DNA of 64,000 nt from Melioribacteraceae bacterium. Lineage in GTDB: Bacteria > Bacteroidota > Ignavibacteria > Ignavibacteriales > Melioribacteraceae. Below the pieces are notes generated by a model. It searched no databases, had not been told where the DNA came from, and worked only from the letters and a program-made list of their open reading frames with translations. The DNA is taken from the NCBI GenBank assembly GCA_026417375.1, contig JAOADJ010000036.1, positions 1 to 64,000 on the forward strand, written 5' to 3'. Below, one piece after another: positions 9,452-17,909 of this stretch (its first letter is position 1; every line of letters begins with the position of its first letter). The position numbers and the translations under genes are program-made.

Positions 9452-10945
9452 ATGCCTTCCGGTAAAAAATTCAATATTCTGTTTGTTACATCAGAAGTGT
9501 ATCCTTTTATTAAGACGGGTGGGTTAGCCGATGTATCTTCAGCTTTACCACAAAAATTACAGGAACTTGGTCATACTGTTAGATTAGTTGTTCCAAAATA
9601 TGGTGCTATTGATGAAAGAAAATTTAAGATTCATGAAGTTGTTAGATTAAAAGATATTCCGATAAAAATCGGTGAAAAAGATGTTGTTTTTTCTCTTCGT
9701 TCTTCATTTCTTGTTGGACCAAAAACACGTGTACAAATATATTATTTAGATAACCATGAATATTTTGGAAGCAGGCATAGCTTATATAGTGATCCATTGA
9801 CAAATGAAGATTATCCCGATAATGATGAAAGATTCATATTACTAGCTCGTTCGGTTTTTGAATTGATTCAACGCTTACTTTGGATTCCTGATGTTATTCA
9901 TTTAAATGATTGGCAATGTGGAATGGTCGCACCATATTTAAGAGCATTATTAGATAAAGATCCTAATTTGAAGAACATAAAAATATTATTTACAATTCAT
10001 AATCTTTGGGCTCAAGGTATTTTTCCAAAATCAACATTTGAAAAAACTGGTTTACCAAAAGAATTCAATAGTGAAAAGGGAATTTTGCACAAAGGTAATG
10101 TTAATTTTATGAAAGCTGGTTTAGTTTACTCTGATATGATTAATACAGTAAGTGAAACATATGCTAAAGAAATTTGCACTCAAAAAGAAATTGCTCAAGG
10201 TTTAGAAGAAGTGCTTTCAAAAAGGAAAAAAGATGTTTATGGAATTGTAAATGGAATTGATAATTCAGTTTGGAATCCTGAGACAGATAATAAAATTGCT
10301 CAGAAGTATTCAATTAAAAGTTTAGATAAAAAGATTGAAAATAAAAAAGCTTTGGCTGATAATTTTAATTTTGAATTCAAAAAAGAAACACCAGTAATTG
10401 GAATGATAACAAGATTAATTGACAGCAAAGGAATGGACTTAATTGAAAAAGTTTTTCCGGATTTAATGAAATTGGATATTCAATTTGTTTTGCTAGGAAC
10501 CGGTGACAAAAAATATAATAGATTTTTTATGAACATGGCTTCAAAATATCATGATAAATTTTCATGCTTTATAGGTTTTGATGATGAACTGGCACATTTA
10601 ATTGAAGCTGGAAGTGATATGTTTTTAATGCCTTCTAAATTTGAACCTTGTGGATTAAATCAAATGTATAGTTTGGTTTATGGTACAGTTCCAATTGTTA
10701 GAAAAACTGGTGGCTTAGCTGATACAGTTCAACCATTTAATCCAAAGAATAAAACGGGTAATGGTTTTGTATTTGAAAATTATAACCACAAAGACATGTT
10801 GAAAGAAATTAAAGAAGCAATCAAAATTTTTACAACAGAACCAGAAACCTGGAAAATTATTCAACAGAATGGAATGCAACAAGATTTTTCCTGGATGAAT
10901 TCAACTAAAAAATATGTTGAATTATATAAAAAGCTTACTGAATAA
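9452..10945 (+). CDS. glgA: Glycogen synthase (ADP-glucose type, GT5)
   Basis: A 497-residue GT-B glycosyltransferase that extends alpha-1,4-glucan using ADP-glucose. The N-terminal SEVYPFIKTGGLADV contains the KTGGL motif that binds the sugar nucleotide. The C-terminal PSKFEPCGLNQMYSL and the later KTGGLADTV form the second half of the active site. I take the ATG at 9452 as the start because AAGGA at 9438-9442 lies nine bases upstream; a TTG at 9446 in the same frame would add two residues and is less likely. The next gene follows two bases after the stop. No other glycogen gene is in the window. Confidence 0.95.
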   Translation: MPSGKKFNILFVTSEVYPFIKTGGLADVSSALPQKLQELGHTVRLVVPKYGAIDERKFKIHEVVRLKDIPIKIGEKDVVFSLRSSFLVGPKTRVQIYYLDNHEYFGSRHSLYSDPLTNEDYPDNDERFILLARSVFELIQRLLWIPDVIHLNDWQCGMVAPYLRALLDKDPNLKNIKILFTIHNLWAQGIFPKSTFEKTGLPKEFNSEKGILHKGNVNFMKAGLVYSDMINTVSETYAKEICTQKEIAQGLEEVLSKRKKDVYGIVNGIDNSVWNPETDNKIAQKYSIKSLDKKIENKKALADNFNFEFKKETPVIGMITRLIDSKGMDLIEKVFPDLMKLDIQFVLLGTGDKKYNRFFMNMASKYHDKFSCFIGFDDELAHLIEAGSDMFLMPSKFEPCGLNQMYSLVYGTVPIVRKTGGLADTVQPFNPKNKTGNGFVFENYNHKDMLKEIKEAIKIFTTEPETWKIIQQNGMQQDFSWMNSTKKYVELYKKLTE

Positions 10946-10947
10946 AA

Positions 10948-11520
10948 ATGTATAATGCAGTTTTTCTTGATAGAGATGGGACTATCAATCTAGATACAAA
11001 TTATGTTAAAAATCCGGATGATGTAATAATTCTTCCACATGTGCCGGAAGGAATTCGGAAACTTAAAGAGTTGTTTGGTTTTAAGATAGTTGTCATTTCA
11101 AATCAGGCAGGCGTTGCAAAAGGATTGATGACTTTAAATGATGTTCATTTAGTTAATGAAAAAATTCAATTATTGTTGAAAGAATACAATACTGAAATTG
11201 ATGCATTTTACTTTTGTCCTTTTCATCCTGATTATGATGATGAGGAAAAATCTAAATGTAGAAAACCTTCACCATTTATGATTTTAAAAGCTTCAAAAGA
11301 ATTAAACATAAATTTGAACAAATCATATATGATTGGTGATAGAAGCAGTGATATTGAAGCAGGTTTTAATGCTGGTGTAAAATCAATTTTATTGAGTTCT
11401 GAAATAATTGATAAAGAATTAGAACAATTAAAAAAGAAAAATATTTTTCCAAGTTATATTGCAAATAACTTTTTAGAAGCTTGCGAATTTATTATAAAAG
11501 ATTTCGGAGGAAATAATTGA
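10948..11520 (+). CDS. HAD-family phosphatase, GmhB-like (heptose bisphosphate / histidinol phosphatase type)
   Basis: A 190-residue HAD-IIIA phosphatase. The nucleophile motif is FLDRDGTIN (D8, D10), motif II is VVISNQAGVAKG near 50, and motif IV is MIGDRSSDIEAG near 129. This is the GmhB type, which removes the 7-phosphate of heptose 1,7-bisphosphate in the route to ADP-heptose. Characterised GmhB enzymes carry a zinc loop with C-x-H then C-x-C before RKP. Here the loop reads CPFHP then KSKCRKP, so the expected His position is Phe (with His one residue later) and one Cys is Ser. Zinc is probably not held in the usual way. Substrate assignment between heptose and histidinol phosphate is uncertain. 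Confidence 0.8.
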   Translation: MYNAVFLDRDGTINLDTNYVKNPDDVIILPHVPEGIRKLKELFGFKIVVISNQAGVAKGLMTLNDVHLVNEKIQLLLKEYNTEIDAFYFCPFHPDYDDEEKSKCRKPSPFMILKASKELNINLNKSYMIGDRSSDIEAGFNAGVKSILLSSEIIDKELEQLKKKNIFPSYIANNFLEACEFIIKDFGGNN

Positions 11521-12710
11521 AGAAAAAAATATTGTTATTACTGTTTCCGGTTGTTCTGTTTTTTTACTCTTGTAGTGATAGTCCTACTTCTGTTGGTGAA
11601 AATTTAATTCCAAACGATGATAAAATTACTTTTAATGAATTTGATACATTTAAAGAAGACACACCTCAAAATTCATATTCATATGTTGAAAATATTAAGC
11701 TTGGATCATCAGATAGAATAATTCTTGGAAAAACTTCTTACGGAGAATCTTACATATTATTATTATTCAGACCAACTTTAATTGATACATTAGTAACCCG
11801 CTTAAAAAATAATCAATTGAAAATTTCTGATACATGGGTTTCAATGAAACCAAATTATTTTCTTGGTGATAAAAATTTACCATTCAATTTTACTGTTCAT
11901 CAAATCAGAAATAAATGGGGTATAATTGGTTTTGACAGAGATAGCTTAAAAAATTTACAATATGATCAAAATAATATTTCAACTAATATTAAAATTACAG
12001 ATACATTAATAACATTTAAACTTCCCCTGAATGTTGTTGAATCGTGGTTAAGATATACTTATGACAGCACGTTAACAAAAAATTATGGAATTATATTAAA
12101 ACCAACATCCAATACACAAAGAATGATTGGCTTTAAAGCAGTTTATTCAAGTGAAGAAATTTCAACATCAGTTGTTCTAAATTATGCAATTGAAAGAACA
12201 CCTATTCCAGTATTCAAAGATACGCTTAATGTTTCTCCATTTTTAGATAATCATGTTGTTTCAGGAAAATTGACGAAGTTAAATAATCTATTTTACTTAC
12301 AATCTTCATATGCTTTACGAGCAATATTATCGTTTGACCTCTCAAAGTTGCCAACTAATATTATTGTAAATAAAGCAACATTAGAATTAACTAAAGATGA
12401 TAAAAATAGTTTTGATGGTTCACCTAGTTCAGATTCAATTGATGTTCAAATTCTAGCTGATAGTGTTTCCAAAAAACTAACGAGTGATAGTTTATATAAT
12501 ATTACATTATCAAAACAATCAAACTCAAATATTTATAGTGGAGATTTGACCTGGATGGTTCAAAAATGGTTGAAAGGAGAAATAAATCAGGGCTTAAAAT
12601 TATCTCTAACAGATGAATATTCTGCAACATCATTAATTGCTTTTTACAACAGTAAAGAAACAAACAAAGCTTTACGTCCTCGTTTAAAAATAATTTATGC
12701 GAAAAAATGA
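11517..12710 (+). CDS. DUF4270/DNRLRE-like surface lipoprotein
   Basis: A 397-residue lipoprotein. The start is a TTG with GGAGG at 11506-11510 six bases upstream, overlapping the previous stop. A hydrophobic signal run ends in the lipobox FYSCS, with the modified Cys at about 19, followed by DSPTSVGENLIP, a common opening in this family of FCB lipoproteins. The body is beta-rich. The C-terminal part from about 240 (ILSFDLSKLP, then WMVQKWLKGE, then FYNSKETNKALRPRLKIIY) has the layout of a DNRLRE-like domain. No catalytic residues are evident. It is followed by an outer-membrane protein gene whose start overlaps its stop, so both are probably envelope proteins made together. Confidence 0.75.
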   Translation: MKKKILLLLFPVVLFFYSCSDSPTSVGENLIPNDDKITFNEFDTFKEDTPQNSYSYVENIKLGSSDRIILGKTSYGESYILLLFRPTLIDTLVTRLKNNQLKISDTWVSMKPNYFLGDKNLPFNFTVHQIRNKWGIIGFDRDSLKNLQYDQNNISTNIKITDTLITFKLPLNVVESWLRYTYDSTLTKNYGIILKPTSNTQRMIGFKAVYSSEEISTSVVLNYAIERTPIPVFKDTLNVSPFLDNHVVSGKLTKLNNLFYLQSSYALRAILSFDLSKLPTNIIVNKATLELTKDDKNSFDGSPSSDSIDVQILADSVSKKLTSDSLYNITLSKQSNSNIYSGDLTWMVQKWLKGEINQGLKLSLTDEYSATSLIAFYNSKETNKALRPRLKIIYAKK

Positions 12711-13951
12711 ATATGAAAAAAATAAATATTTTAATAGTACTAATTTTATTACAATCAGTTTTAATTGCCGGTGGTGGTTCAATATTTTCAAGATATGGAC
12801 TTGGCGATTTTAGATATGCATATAGCGCAAGAAGAATTGGTTTAGGTGAACTTGGTTATTCAATATCGGATAGAGAATTTATAAGTAATATAAATCCAGC
12901 TGCATGGAATAAAATTGGATTAACAAGATTTGAATCTGGAATTTATGTTAATGCTTTAAATTATAGCTCATCTCAAAAAAGTGTATTTAATTCAACAACT
13001 TATTTTAATGGAATAACTTTAGGATTTCCAATCGACAGAGAAAATGGTGTCTCTTTTGTAACAGGTTTAACTCCTTATTCATTAGTTTCATATCAGGTTT
13101 TATCATCTGAAAAAAGTTCATTGGTTCCGGAACATTCAGTAACATATATTGGCGAAGGGGGAATTCAAAAATTGTTTTTTGGTTCTTCTGTTAAATTGCC
13201 TTTGGATTTTTCTGTTGGTGCTTCATTCGATTATTACCTGGGTGAAATTAATAATAACTCTGATATTGTTTTTAGTGACACTTTAGGTTTTCACGATGCA
13301 ACTTTCAAAAGACAATTTAGTTATCATGGAATTGGTTTAACAGCAGGTTTAATTTCAGGTGATATAAGCAAATTATTTGGTGAAAGTAGTTTCAAAGATT
13401 TTTATATTGGTTTTTCTTTTTCACCACAAGTAAAATTAAAAGCTGATTCTTCAAGTACTTATATTTCAATTATTGGTACTTATGCTGCAAATAGTGGCTC
13501 AATAAAAAGTAATTTACCTTTAAGATTTGGAATTGGTGCTTCATTTAGAATTACTGATAATTATCTTTTTACTTTAGATTATATGACACAAAAAATGAGT
13601 CAGTTCGAACTTGGAAATATTAAAAGTAAAAATTTACAAGATGTTTCAAAATTTAGTTTCGGTGTTGAATATCATCCAAATGCTGTTTTTAATGATTATT
13701 GGAGTTTAGTAATGATACGTGGTGCAGTTAGTTATGAAAAAACTCCTTATGTTTTTAATGGTGAATCAATTAACCAATTTTCAGTTTATGCCGGTTGTTC
13801 ATTACCACTTAGCTATGAAAATTCATTAGACATTGCTTTTCAATATGGTAAAAGAGGAACTACAAATAAAAATTTAATTCAAGAAAATTTATACAGATTA
13901 ACTTTCTCATTAAGTTTTGGTGAACTTTGGTTCATACAAATTGAAAGATAA
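12707..13951 (+). CDS. Outer-membrane beta-barrel protein (PorV/FadL-like)
   Basis: A 414-residue protein with a Sec signal peptide (MKKINILIVLILLQSVLIAG) and then SIFSRYGLGDF. The block ISNINPAAWNKI near 64 is the 'NPA' signature seen near the N-terminus of FadL- and PorV-like barrels in Bacteroidetes and Ignavibacteria. The rest shows alternating beta strands and ends ELWFIQIER, a strand-like C-terminus. A role in transport or secretion across the outer membrane is inferred; the cargo is unknown. The ATG overlaps the stop of the preceding lipoprotein, suggesting the two work as a pair. MNMKK gives two candidate starts three residues apart. Confidence 0.75.
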   Translation: MNMKKINILIVLILLQSVLIAGGGSIFSRYGLGDFRYAYSARRIGLGELGYSISDREFISNINPAAWNKIGLTRFESGIYVNALNYSSSQKSVFNSTTYFNGITLGFPIDRENGVSFVTGLTPYSLVSYQVLSSEKSSLVPEHSVTYIGEGGIQKLFFGSSVKLPLDFSVGASFDYYLGEINNNSDIVFSDTLGFHDATFKRQFSYHGIGLTAGLISGDISKLFGESSFKDFYIGFSFSPQVKLKADSSSTYISIIGTYAANSGSIKSNLPLRFGIGASFRITDNYLFTLDYMTQKMSQFELGNIKSKNLQDVSKFSFGVEYHPNAVFNDYWSLVMIRGAVSYEKTPYVFNGESINQFSVYAGCSLPLSYENSLDIAFQYGKRGTTNKNLIQENLYRLTFSLSFGELWFIQIER

Positions 13952-13976
13952 TAATTAAAATAAAATGGAATAAAGT

Positions 13977-15272
13977 ATGTACAATTTTTTACAAAAAGAT
14001 GAAGAAGTTTTTAATGTTTCAAAACTTGAGTTGCAAAGACAAGAAACACACTTAGAACTAATTGCTTCAGAAAATTTTGTTTCTTTAGCTGTTCTACAAG
14101 CTGCTGGTTCCGTTTTGACAAATAAATATGCTGAAGGTTATCCGGGTAAAAGATATTATGGTGGTTGTGAATTTGTTGATATGGCTGAAGATATTGCACG
14201 CGAACGATTAAAAAAATTATTCGGGGCTGAATATGTAAATGTTCAGCCTCATAGCGGAAGCCAGGCTAATATGGCGGTTTATATGTCCTTATTAAAACTG
14301 GGCGATACAATTTTAGGATTAAGTTTAGATCATGGTGGACATTTAACACATGGTTCTTTAGTTAATTTTTCCGGACAAATTTATCGTTCTGTTGGTTATA
14401 CATTAAATAAAGAAACTCAGCTACTTGATTACAATTTAATTGAAGATTTAGCAAAAAAAGAAAAACCAAAACTTATTGTAATGGGGGCAAGTGCATATTC
14501 AAGGGATTGGGATTATTCAAAGTTTAGAGAAATTGCAGATAAAGTTGGTGCTTTATTAATGATGGATATGGCTCATCCAGCTGGTTTAATTGCAAAAGGA
14601 TTACTAAATAATCCACTTCCATATTGTGATGTCGTAACTTCTACAACTCATAAAACACTTCGTGGTCCTCGTGGTGGTATTATTTTAATGGGTAAAGACA
14701 GAGAAAACCCATTTGGAATTAAAACATTAAAAGGTGATAGATTAAAATTAATGAGTGAGATTATAGATGGAATGGTTATGCCCGGAATTCAAGGTGGACC
14801 TTTGATGCATATTATAATGGCAAAAGCAGTTGCTTTTGGCGAAGCTCTTTCTGATTCTTTTAAAATTTATGCTGAACAAATAATTAAAAACTCAAAAACT
14901 TTAGCAAATGAATTAATTAATTATGGTTTCAATATTGTATCAGGTGGTACAGATAACCATTTAATGTTAGTTGATTTGACTAATAAAAATTTAAGCGGTA
15001 AAAAAGTTGAAGTTGCACTTGGGCTTGCTGGAATTACAGTAAATAAAAATATGATACCATTTGATACTAAAAGCCCATTTGTTACAAGTGGAATTAGAAT
15101 TGGTACACCAGCTGTTACAACACGCGGTATGAAAGAAAATGAAATGAAAATAATTGCCTCTTTTATTAACAGAGCAATTAATAATGTTGAAAATGAAGAA
15201 GAATTAAAAAAAATTAAAACTGAAGTTGCTGAACTTTGTTCTAAATTCCCCTTATATCCAGAATTAAGTTAA
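13977..15272 (+). CDS. glyA: Serine hydroxymethyltransferase
   Basis: A 431-residue PLP enzyme that interconverts serine and glycine with transfer of a one-carbon unit to THF. The PLP lysine is K226 in [14 protein letters not shown]. Other hallmarks are [12 protein letters not shown] (25-36), [17 protein letters not shown] (49-65), [10 protein letters not shown] near 89 and MDMAHPAGL near 196. A GTG two bases after its stop begins tatC. The enzyme links to the folate chemistry of the formimino genes on the other side of the window, though there is no shared operon. Confidence 0.97.
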   Translation: MYNFLQKDEEVFNVSKLELQRQETHLELIASENFVSLAVLQAAGSVLTNKYAEGYPGKRYYGGCEFVDMAEDIARERLKKLFGAEYVNVQPHSGSQANMAVYMSLLKLGDTILGLSLDHGGHLTHGSLVNFSGQIYRSVGYTLNKETQLLDYNLIEDLAKKEKPKLIVMGASAYSRDWDYSKFREIADKVGALLMMDMAHPAGLIAKGLLNNPLPYCDVVTSTTHKTLRGPRGGIILMGKDRENPFGIKTLKGDRLKLMSEIIDGMVMPGIQGGPLMHIIMAKAVAFGEALSDSFKIYAEQIIKNSKTLANELINYGFNIVSGGTDNHLMLVDLTNKNLSGKKVEVALGLAGITVNKNMIPFDTKSPFVTSGIRIGTPAVTTRGMKENEMKIIASFINRAINNVENEEELKKIKTEVAELCSKFPLYPELS

Positions 15273-15273
15273 A

Positions 15274-16026
15274 GTGAATGATGAAGAAAAAATAATTAAT
15301 GATGAATCGGGAGAAGTTGAAATGACTTTTCTCGATCATCTTGAAGAATTACGTTGGAGAATTATTTATTCTCTGATTGGAATTGTTATTGGTACAATCG
15401 TAGCTTGGATATTTATTGATTTTTTTATAGAACAAATTTTATTACTACCTGCAAAAACTTCTGGATTAAAACTACAAAACCTTAAACCATTCGGTCAATT
15501 GTTTATATACTTTCAAGTTGCAATTATTATTGGTTTGATATTAAGCTTTCCGAATGTAGTTTACCAAATCTGGAAATTCATTGCCCCGGCACTAAAACAA
15601 AAAGAAAAAAAATATATTAAGTGGATCGTTATTTTCACAACTTTTTGTTTTCTAAGTGGAGTTATATTTGCTTATTATGTTATGTTACCTTTAACTCTTA
15701 AATTTGCAGCACAGTTTGGTTCTTCAACTATTGAAAACAATTTTTCAATTGATGAATATTTCTCAATTATTTTGAGTGTTATATTAGGTGCGGGTTTAGT
15801 TTTTGAACTTCCAATGTTGTCATTTTTTCTTTCAACAATTGGCTTATTAACTCCTAAATTCATGAGAAAATATCGTCGTCATTCAATTGTTGGAATTATG
15901 ATTCTATCAGCAATTTTATCACCAGGTACTGATCCAGTCTCTCAATTGTTATTAGCAATTCCTTTGATAATATTATATGAAATAAGTATTTTGGTTTCAA
16001 AAATTTTTCAGAGAAAAAGTGCGTAA
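15274..16026 (+). CDS. tatC: Twin-arginine translocase subunit TatC
   Basis: A 250-residue polytopic protein of the Tat system, which exports folded proteins with twin-arginine signals. The conserved MTFLDHLEELRWRI (17-30) contains the Glu that contacts the signal peptide. Six hydrophobic segments follow, with FPNVVYQIWKFIAPAL near 90 and SPGTDPVSQLLLAIPL near 211 as family marks. A GTG at 15274 gives an acidic N-terminal extension common in this phylum. The ATG at 15322 with GGGAG eight bases upstream is a possible alternative start. ActB at 17906 carries a twin-arginine motif and is a likely client. tatA is not nearby. Confidence 0.93.
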   Translation: MNDEEKIINDESGEVEMTFLDHLEELRWRIIYSLIGIVIGTIVAWIFIDFFIEQILLLPAKTSGLKLQNLKPFGQLFIYFQVAIIIGLILSFPNVVYQIWKFIAPALKQKEKKYIKWIVIFTTFCFLSGVIFAYYVMLPLTLKFAAQFGSSTIENNFSIDEYFSIILSVILGAGLVFELPMLSFFLSTIGLLTPKFMRKYRRHSIVGIMILSAILSPGTDPVSQLLLAIPLIILYEISILVSKIFQRKSA

Positions 16027-16999
16027 TCTAAACCTTTCAGAAATCACTCAAGTTGTAAACAATGAATTAGAAATTTTTAATCAAAAATTCAGAGATTCAA
16101 TTTGGTCTGAAAATAAAATTGTAAATATTATTATTAAATATTTACTCAAACAAAAAGGTAAAAAAATAAGACCATTACTTGTCATTCTATCAAGTAAAAT
16201 TATTGGTGAAGTAACAGATAGAACTTACAGAGGAGCTACACTTGTTGAACTTCTTCACACTGCTACTTTAGTGCATGATGATGTAGTTGATGAATCAGAA
16301 ACAAGAAGAGGATTACCTTCAATAAATGCAATATGGAAAAATAAAGCCGGGGTATTAATTGGTGATTACCTTTTAGCTAAAGGATTAATGATTGCCGTTG
16401 ATGGACAAGATTTTGACTTTTTAAAAGTTATAACTAACACAGTAAAAAGAATGTCCGAAGGTGAATTACTTCAGTCAAGTAAAACAAGAAAACTAAATAA
16501 TGATGAAGAGACTTATTATAAAATTATATCAGATAAAACTGCATCCCTAATTGCTACTTGTTGCGAAATTGGTGCTCGGGCTGTTTCAAACGATGAATCA
16601 AAAATTAATGCAATGAAGAATTATGGTGAATATCTTGGTATAGCATTTCAAATAAGAGATGATATTTTAGATTATGTTGGAAAAAAAACAATTCTTGGAA
16701 AACCTCTTGGTGGTGACATTCGTGAAAAAAAATTAACTCTTCCACTTATCTTTGCCTTAAAAAACTCAAATCAAAAAACTGCAAATGAAATTTTATCCGT
16801 TTTGAAGAAAAAAGAAAAAAATATGGATGTTAATAAAGTAATTGATTTTGTAATTCAAAATGGTGGAATTGAATATTCTGAAAATGCTGCAAGATCATTT
16901 GGTGTTAAAGCAAAAGATGAATTAAACATTTTTGAAAATCAAATGATTAAAAATACTTTATCAGATTTGGTTGATTACATTCTTGAAAGAAAAAAGTAG
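16019..16999 (+). CDS. Polyprenyl diphosphate synthase (octaprenyl type)
   Basis: A 326-residue trans-isoprenyl synthase. The first aspartate-rich motif is LVHDDVVDESETRRG near 80 and the second is IRDDILDYVG near 216, both complete. The KGKKIRPLLVILSS block near 46 binds the IPP substrate. Enzymes of this class make the side chain of respiratory quinones, which fits the quinol-oxidising complex encoded just downstream. Chain length cannot be read with certainty. The start is a GTG inside the end of tatC (8-base overlap). A 159-base gap follows. Confidence 0.9.
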   Translation: MRNLNLSEITQVVNNELEIFNQKFRDSIWSENKIVNIIIKYLLKQKGKKIRPLLVILSSKIIGEVTDRTYRGATLVELLHTATLVHDDVVDESETRRGLPSINAIWKNKAGVLIGDYLLAKGLMIAVDGQDFDFLKVITNTVKRMSEGELLQSSKTRKLNNDEETYYKIISDKTASLIATCCEIGARAVSNDESKINAMKNYGEYLGIAFQIRDDILDYVGKKTILGKPLGGDIREKKLTLPLIFALKNSNQKTANEILSVLKKKEKNMDVNKVIDFVIQNGGIEYSENAARSFGVKAKDELNIFENQMIKNTLSDLVDYILERKK

Positions 17000-17028
17000 A
17001 ATAAATTTTTATTTATTTAAAAAATAAC

Positions 17029-17059
17029 TTTGTTAATAAAATATCATTTACTATTTTTC
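17029..17059 (+). promoter_or_regulatory. Candidate promoter of the alternative complex III / oxidase operon
   Basis: TTTG at 17029-17032, a 19-base spacer, then TATTTTTC at 17052-17059, seven of eight fixed positions of the second box. Transcription from about 17066 would give a leader near 92 bases ahead of actA. The rest of the 159-base gap (17000-17158) is AT-rich with no clear hairpin. Confidence 0.45.
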
Positions 17060-17158
17060 ACATGTAATTTTTGAATAAATTATACAACGTATCTTATTTT
17101 TTAATAAAATCTTTTTCAAACTAATTAAATTATAAACTTTATCTACTATAGGTACTAA

Positions 17159-17728
17159 ATGAAGAGAACCGTACTGGATTACGCTCTCAAAATTCGATTA
17201 CCTTTAACTTTGTTTGTAATTGCTGTTTCCTTCATCTTGACTTTTTACATATCAAGAGCCGAAAGAGATGGAGTTGGTTATTCACCTGAACAACCGATAA
17301 ACTATTCTCATAAACTTCATGCCGGACAAATGAATATTGATTGTAAATATTGTCATGTAGGCACTGAAAAGGGAAGACATGCATTAGTTCCTTCAGCTAA
17401 TATTTGTATGAATTGTCATACACTCGCAAGAAAAGATCGTCCTGAAATTATTAAACTTAAAAAATATTATGATGAAGGAACTCCAATTCCATGGAAAAGA
17501 ATACATAAAATTCCTGACTATGCATATTTTAATCATAGTGTTCATGTTAATAAAGGTATTCAATGTGAAACATGTCATGGTGATGTAAAACAGATGGAAG
17601 TTGTATCACAAGTTAAAGCATGGACAATGACAGCTTGTTTAGATTGTCATCGTCAACCTGAAAAATTTGTTCCTTATGTGAAAGAAATTAAAAAGGGTCC
17701 AGAAAATTGTTGGGCTTGTCATAGGTAA
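17159..17728 (+). CDS. actA: Alternative complex III subunit ActA, pentaheme cytochrome c
   Basis: A 189-residue membrane-anchored multiheme cytochrome. There is one N-terminal helix at about 14-30, then five CxxCH heme sites starting at C62, C83, C136, C160 and C184. Five hemes and a single anchor match ActA, the electron-exit cytochrome of the quinol:cytochrome c/oxidase oxidoreductase called alternative complex III. It opens the long respiratory operon. The early HKLHAG and later NHSVHVNKGIQCETCH provide the distal His ligands expected of this class. Confidence 0.93.
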   Translation: MKRTVLDYALKIRLPLTLFVIAVSFILTFYISRAERDGVGYSPEQPINYSHKLHAGQMNIDCKYCHVGTEKGRHALVPSANICMNCHTLARKDRPEIIKLKKYYDEGTPIPWKRIHKIPDYAYFNHSVHVNKGIQCETCHGDVKQMEVVSQVKAWTMTACLDCHRQPEKFVPYVKEIKKGPENCWACHR

Positions 17729-17732
17729 TCAT

Positions 17733-17909
17733 ATGGAAAAGTTAAATCGTAAAAAGTTTTTTTCTTTTTTAACTAAAACAGCTTTGTTTACTACAGTTAT
17801 TTCTGCATTACCAATAAATTTTATTAAATCATTAAACAAAGCTTCCGAAGAAAAAATTAATATTAAAATTAATCCTGATGCTATAAAAAGAAATAAGGTT
17901 TTAAGATGA
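17733..17909 (+). CDS. Small 58-residue protein with a Tat-like N-terminus, between actA and actB
   Basis: An ATG at 17733 opens a 58-codon frame ending in TGA at 17907-17909, and the actB ATG overlaps that stop as ATGA. The N-terminus is MEKLNRKKFFSFLTKTALF, which resembles a degenerate Tat signal (R-K-K-F-F) followed by a modest hydrophobic run to about residue 30. The tail is lysine-rich with [14 protein letters not shown]. Placement, tight spacing (four bases after actA) and overlap argue for a real gene. I do not recognise a named family. It could be a small accessory subunit or assembly peptide of the complex, or the remains of a longer Tat-exported protein. Confidence 0.65.
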   Translation: MEKLNRKKFFSFLTKTALFTTVISALPINFIKSLNKASEEKINIKINPDAIKRNKVLR

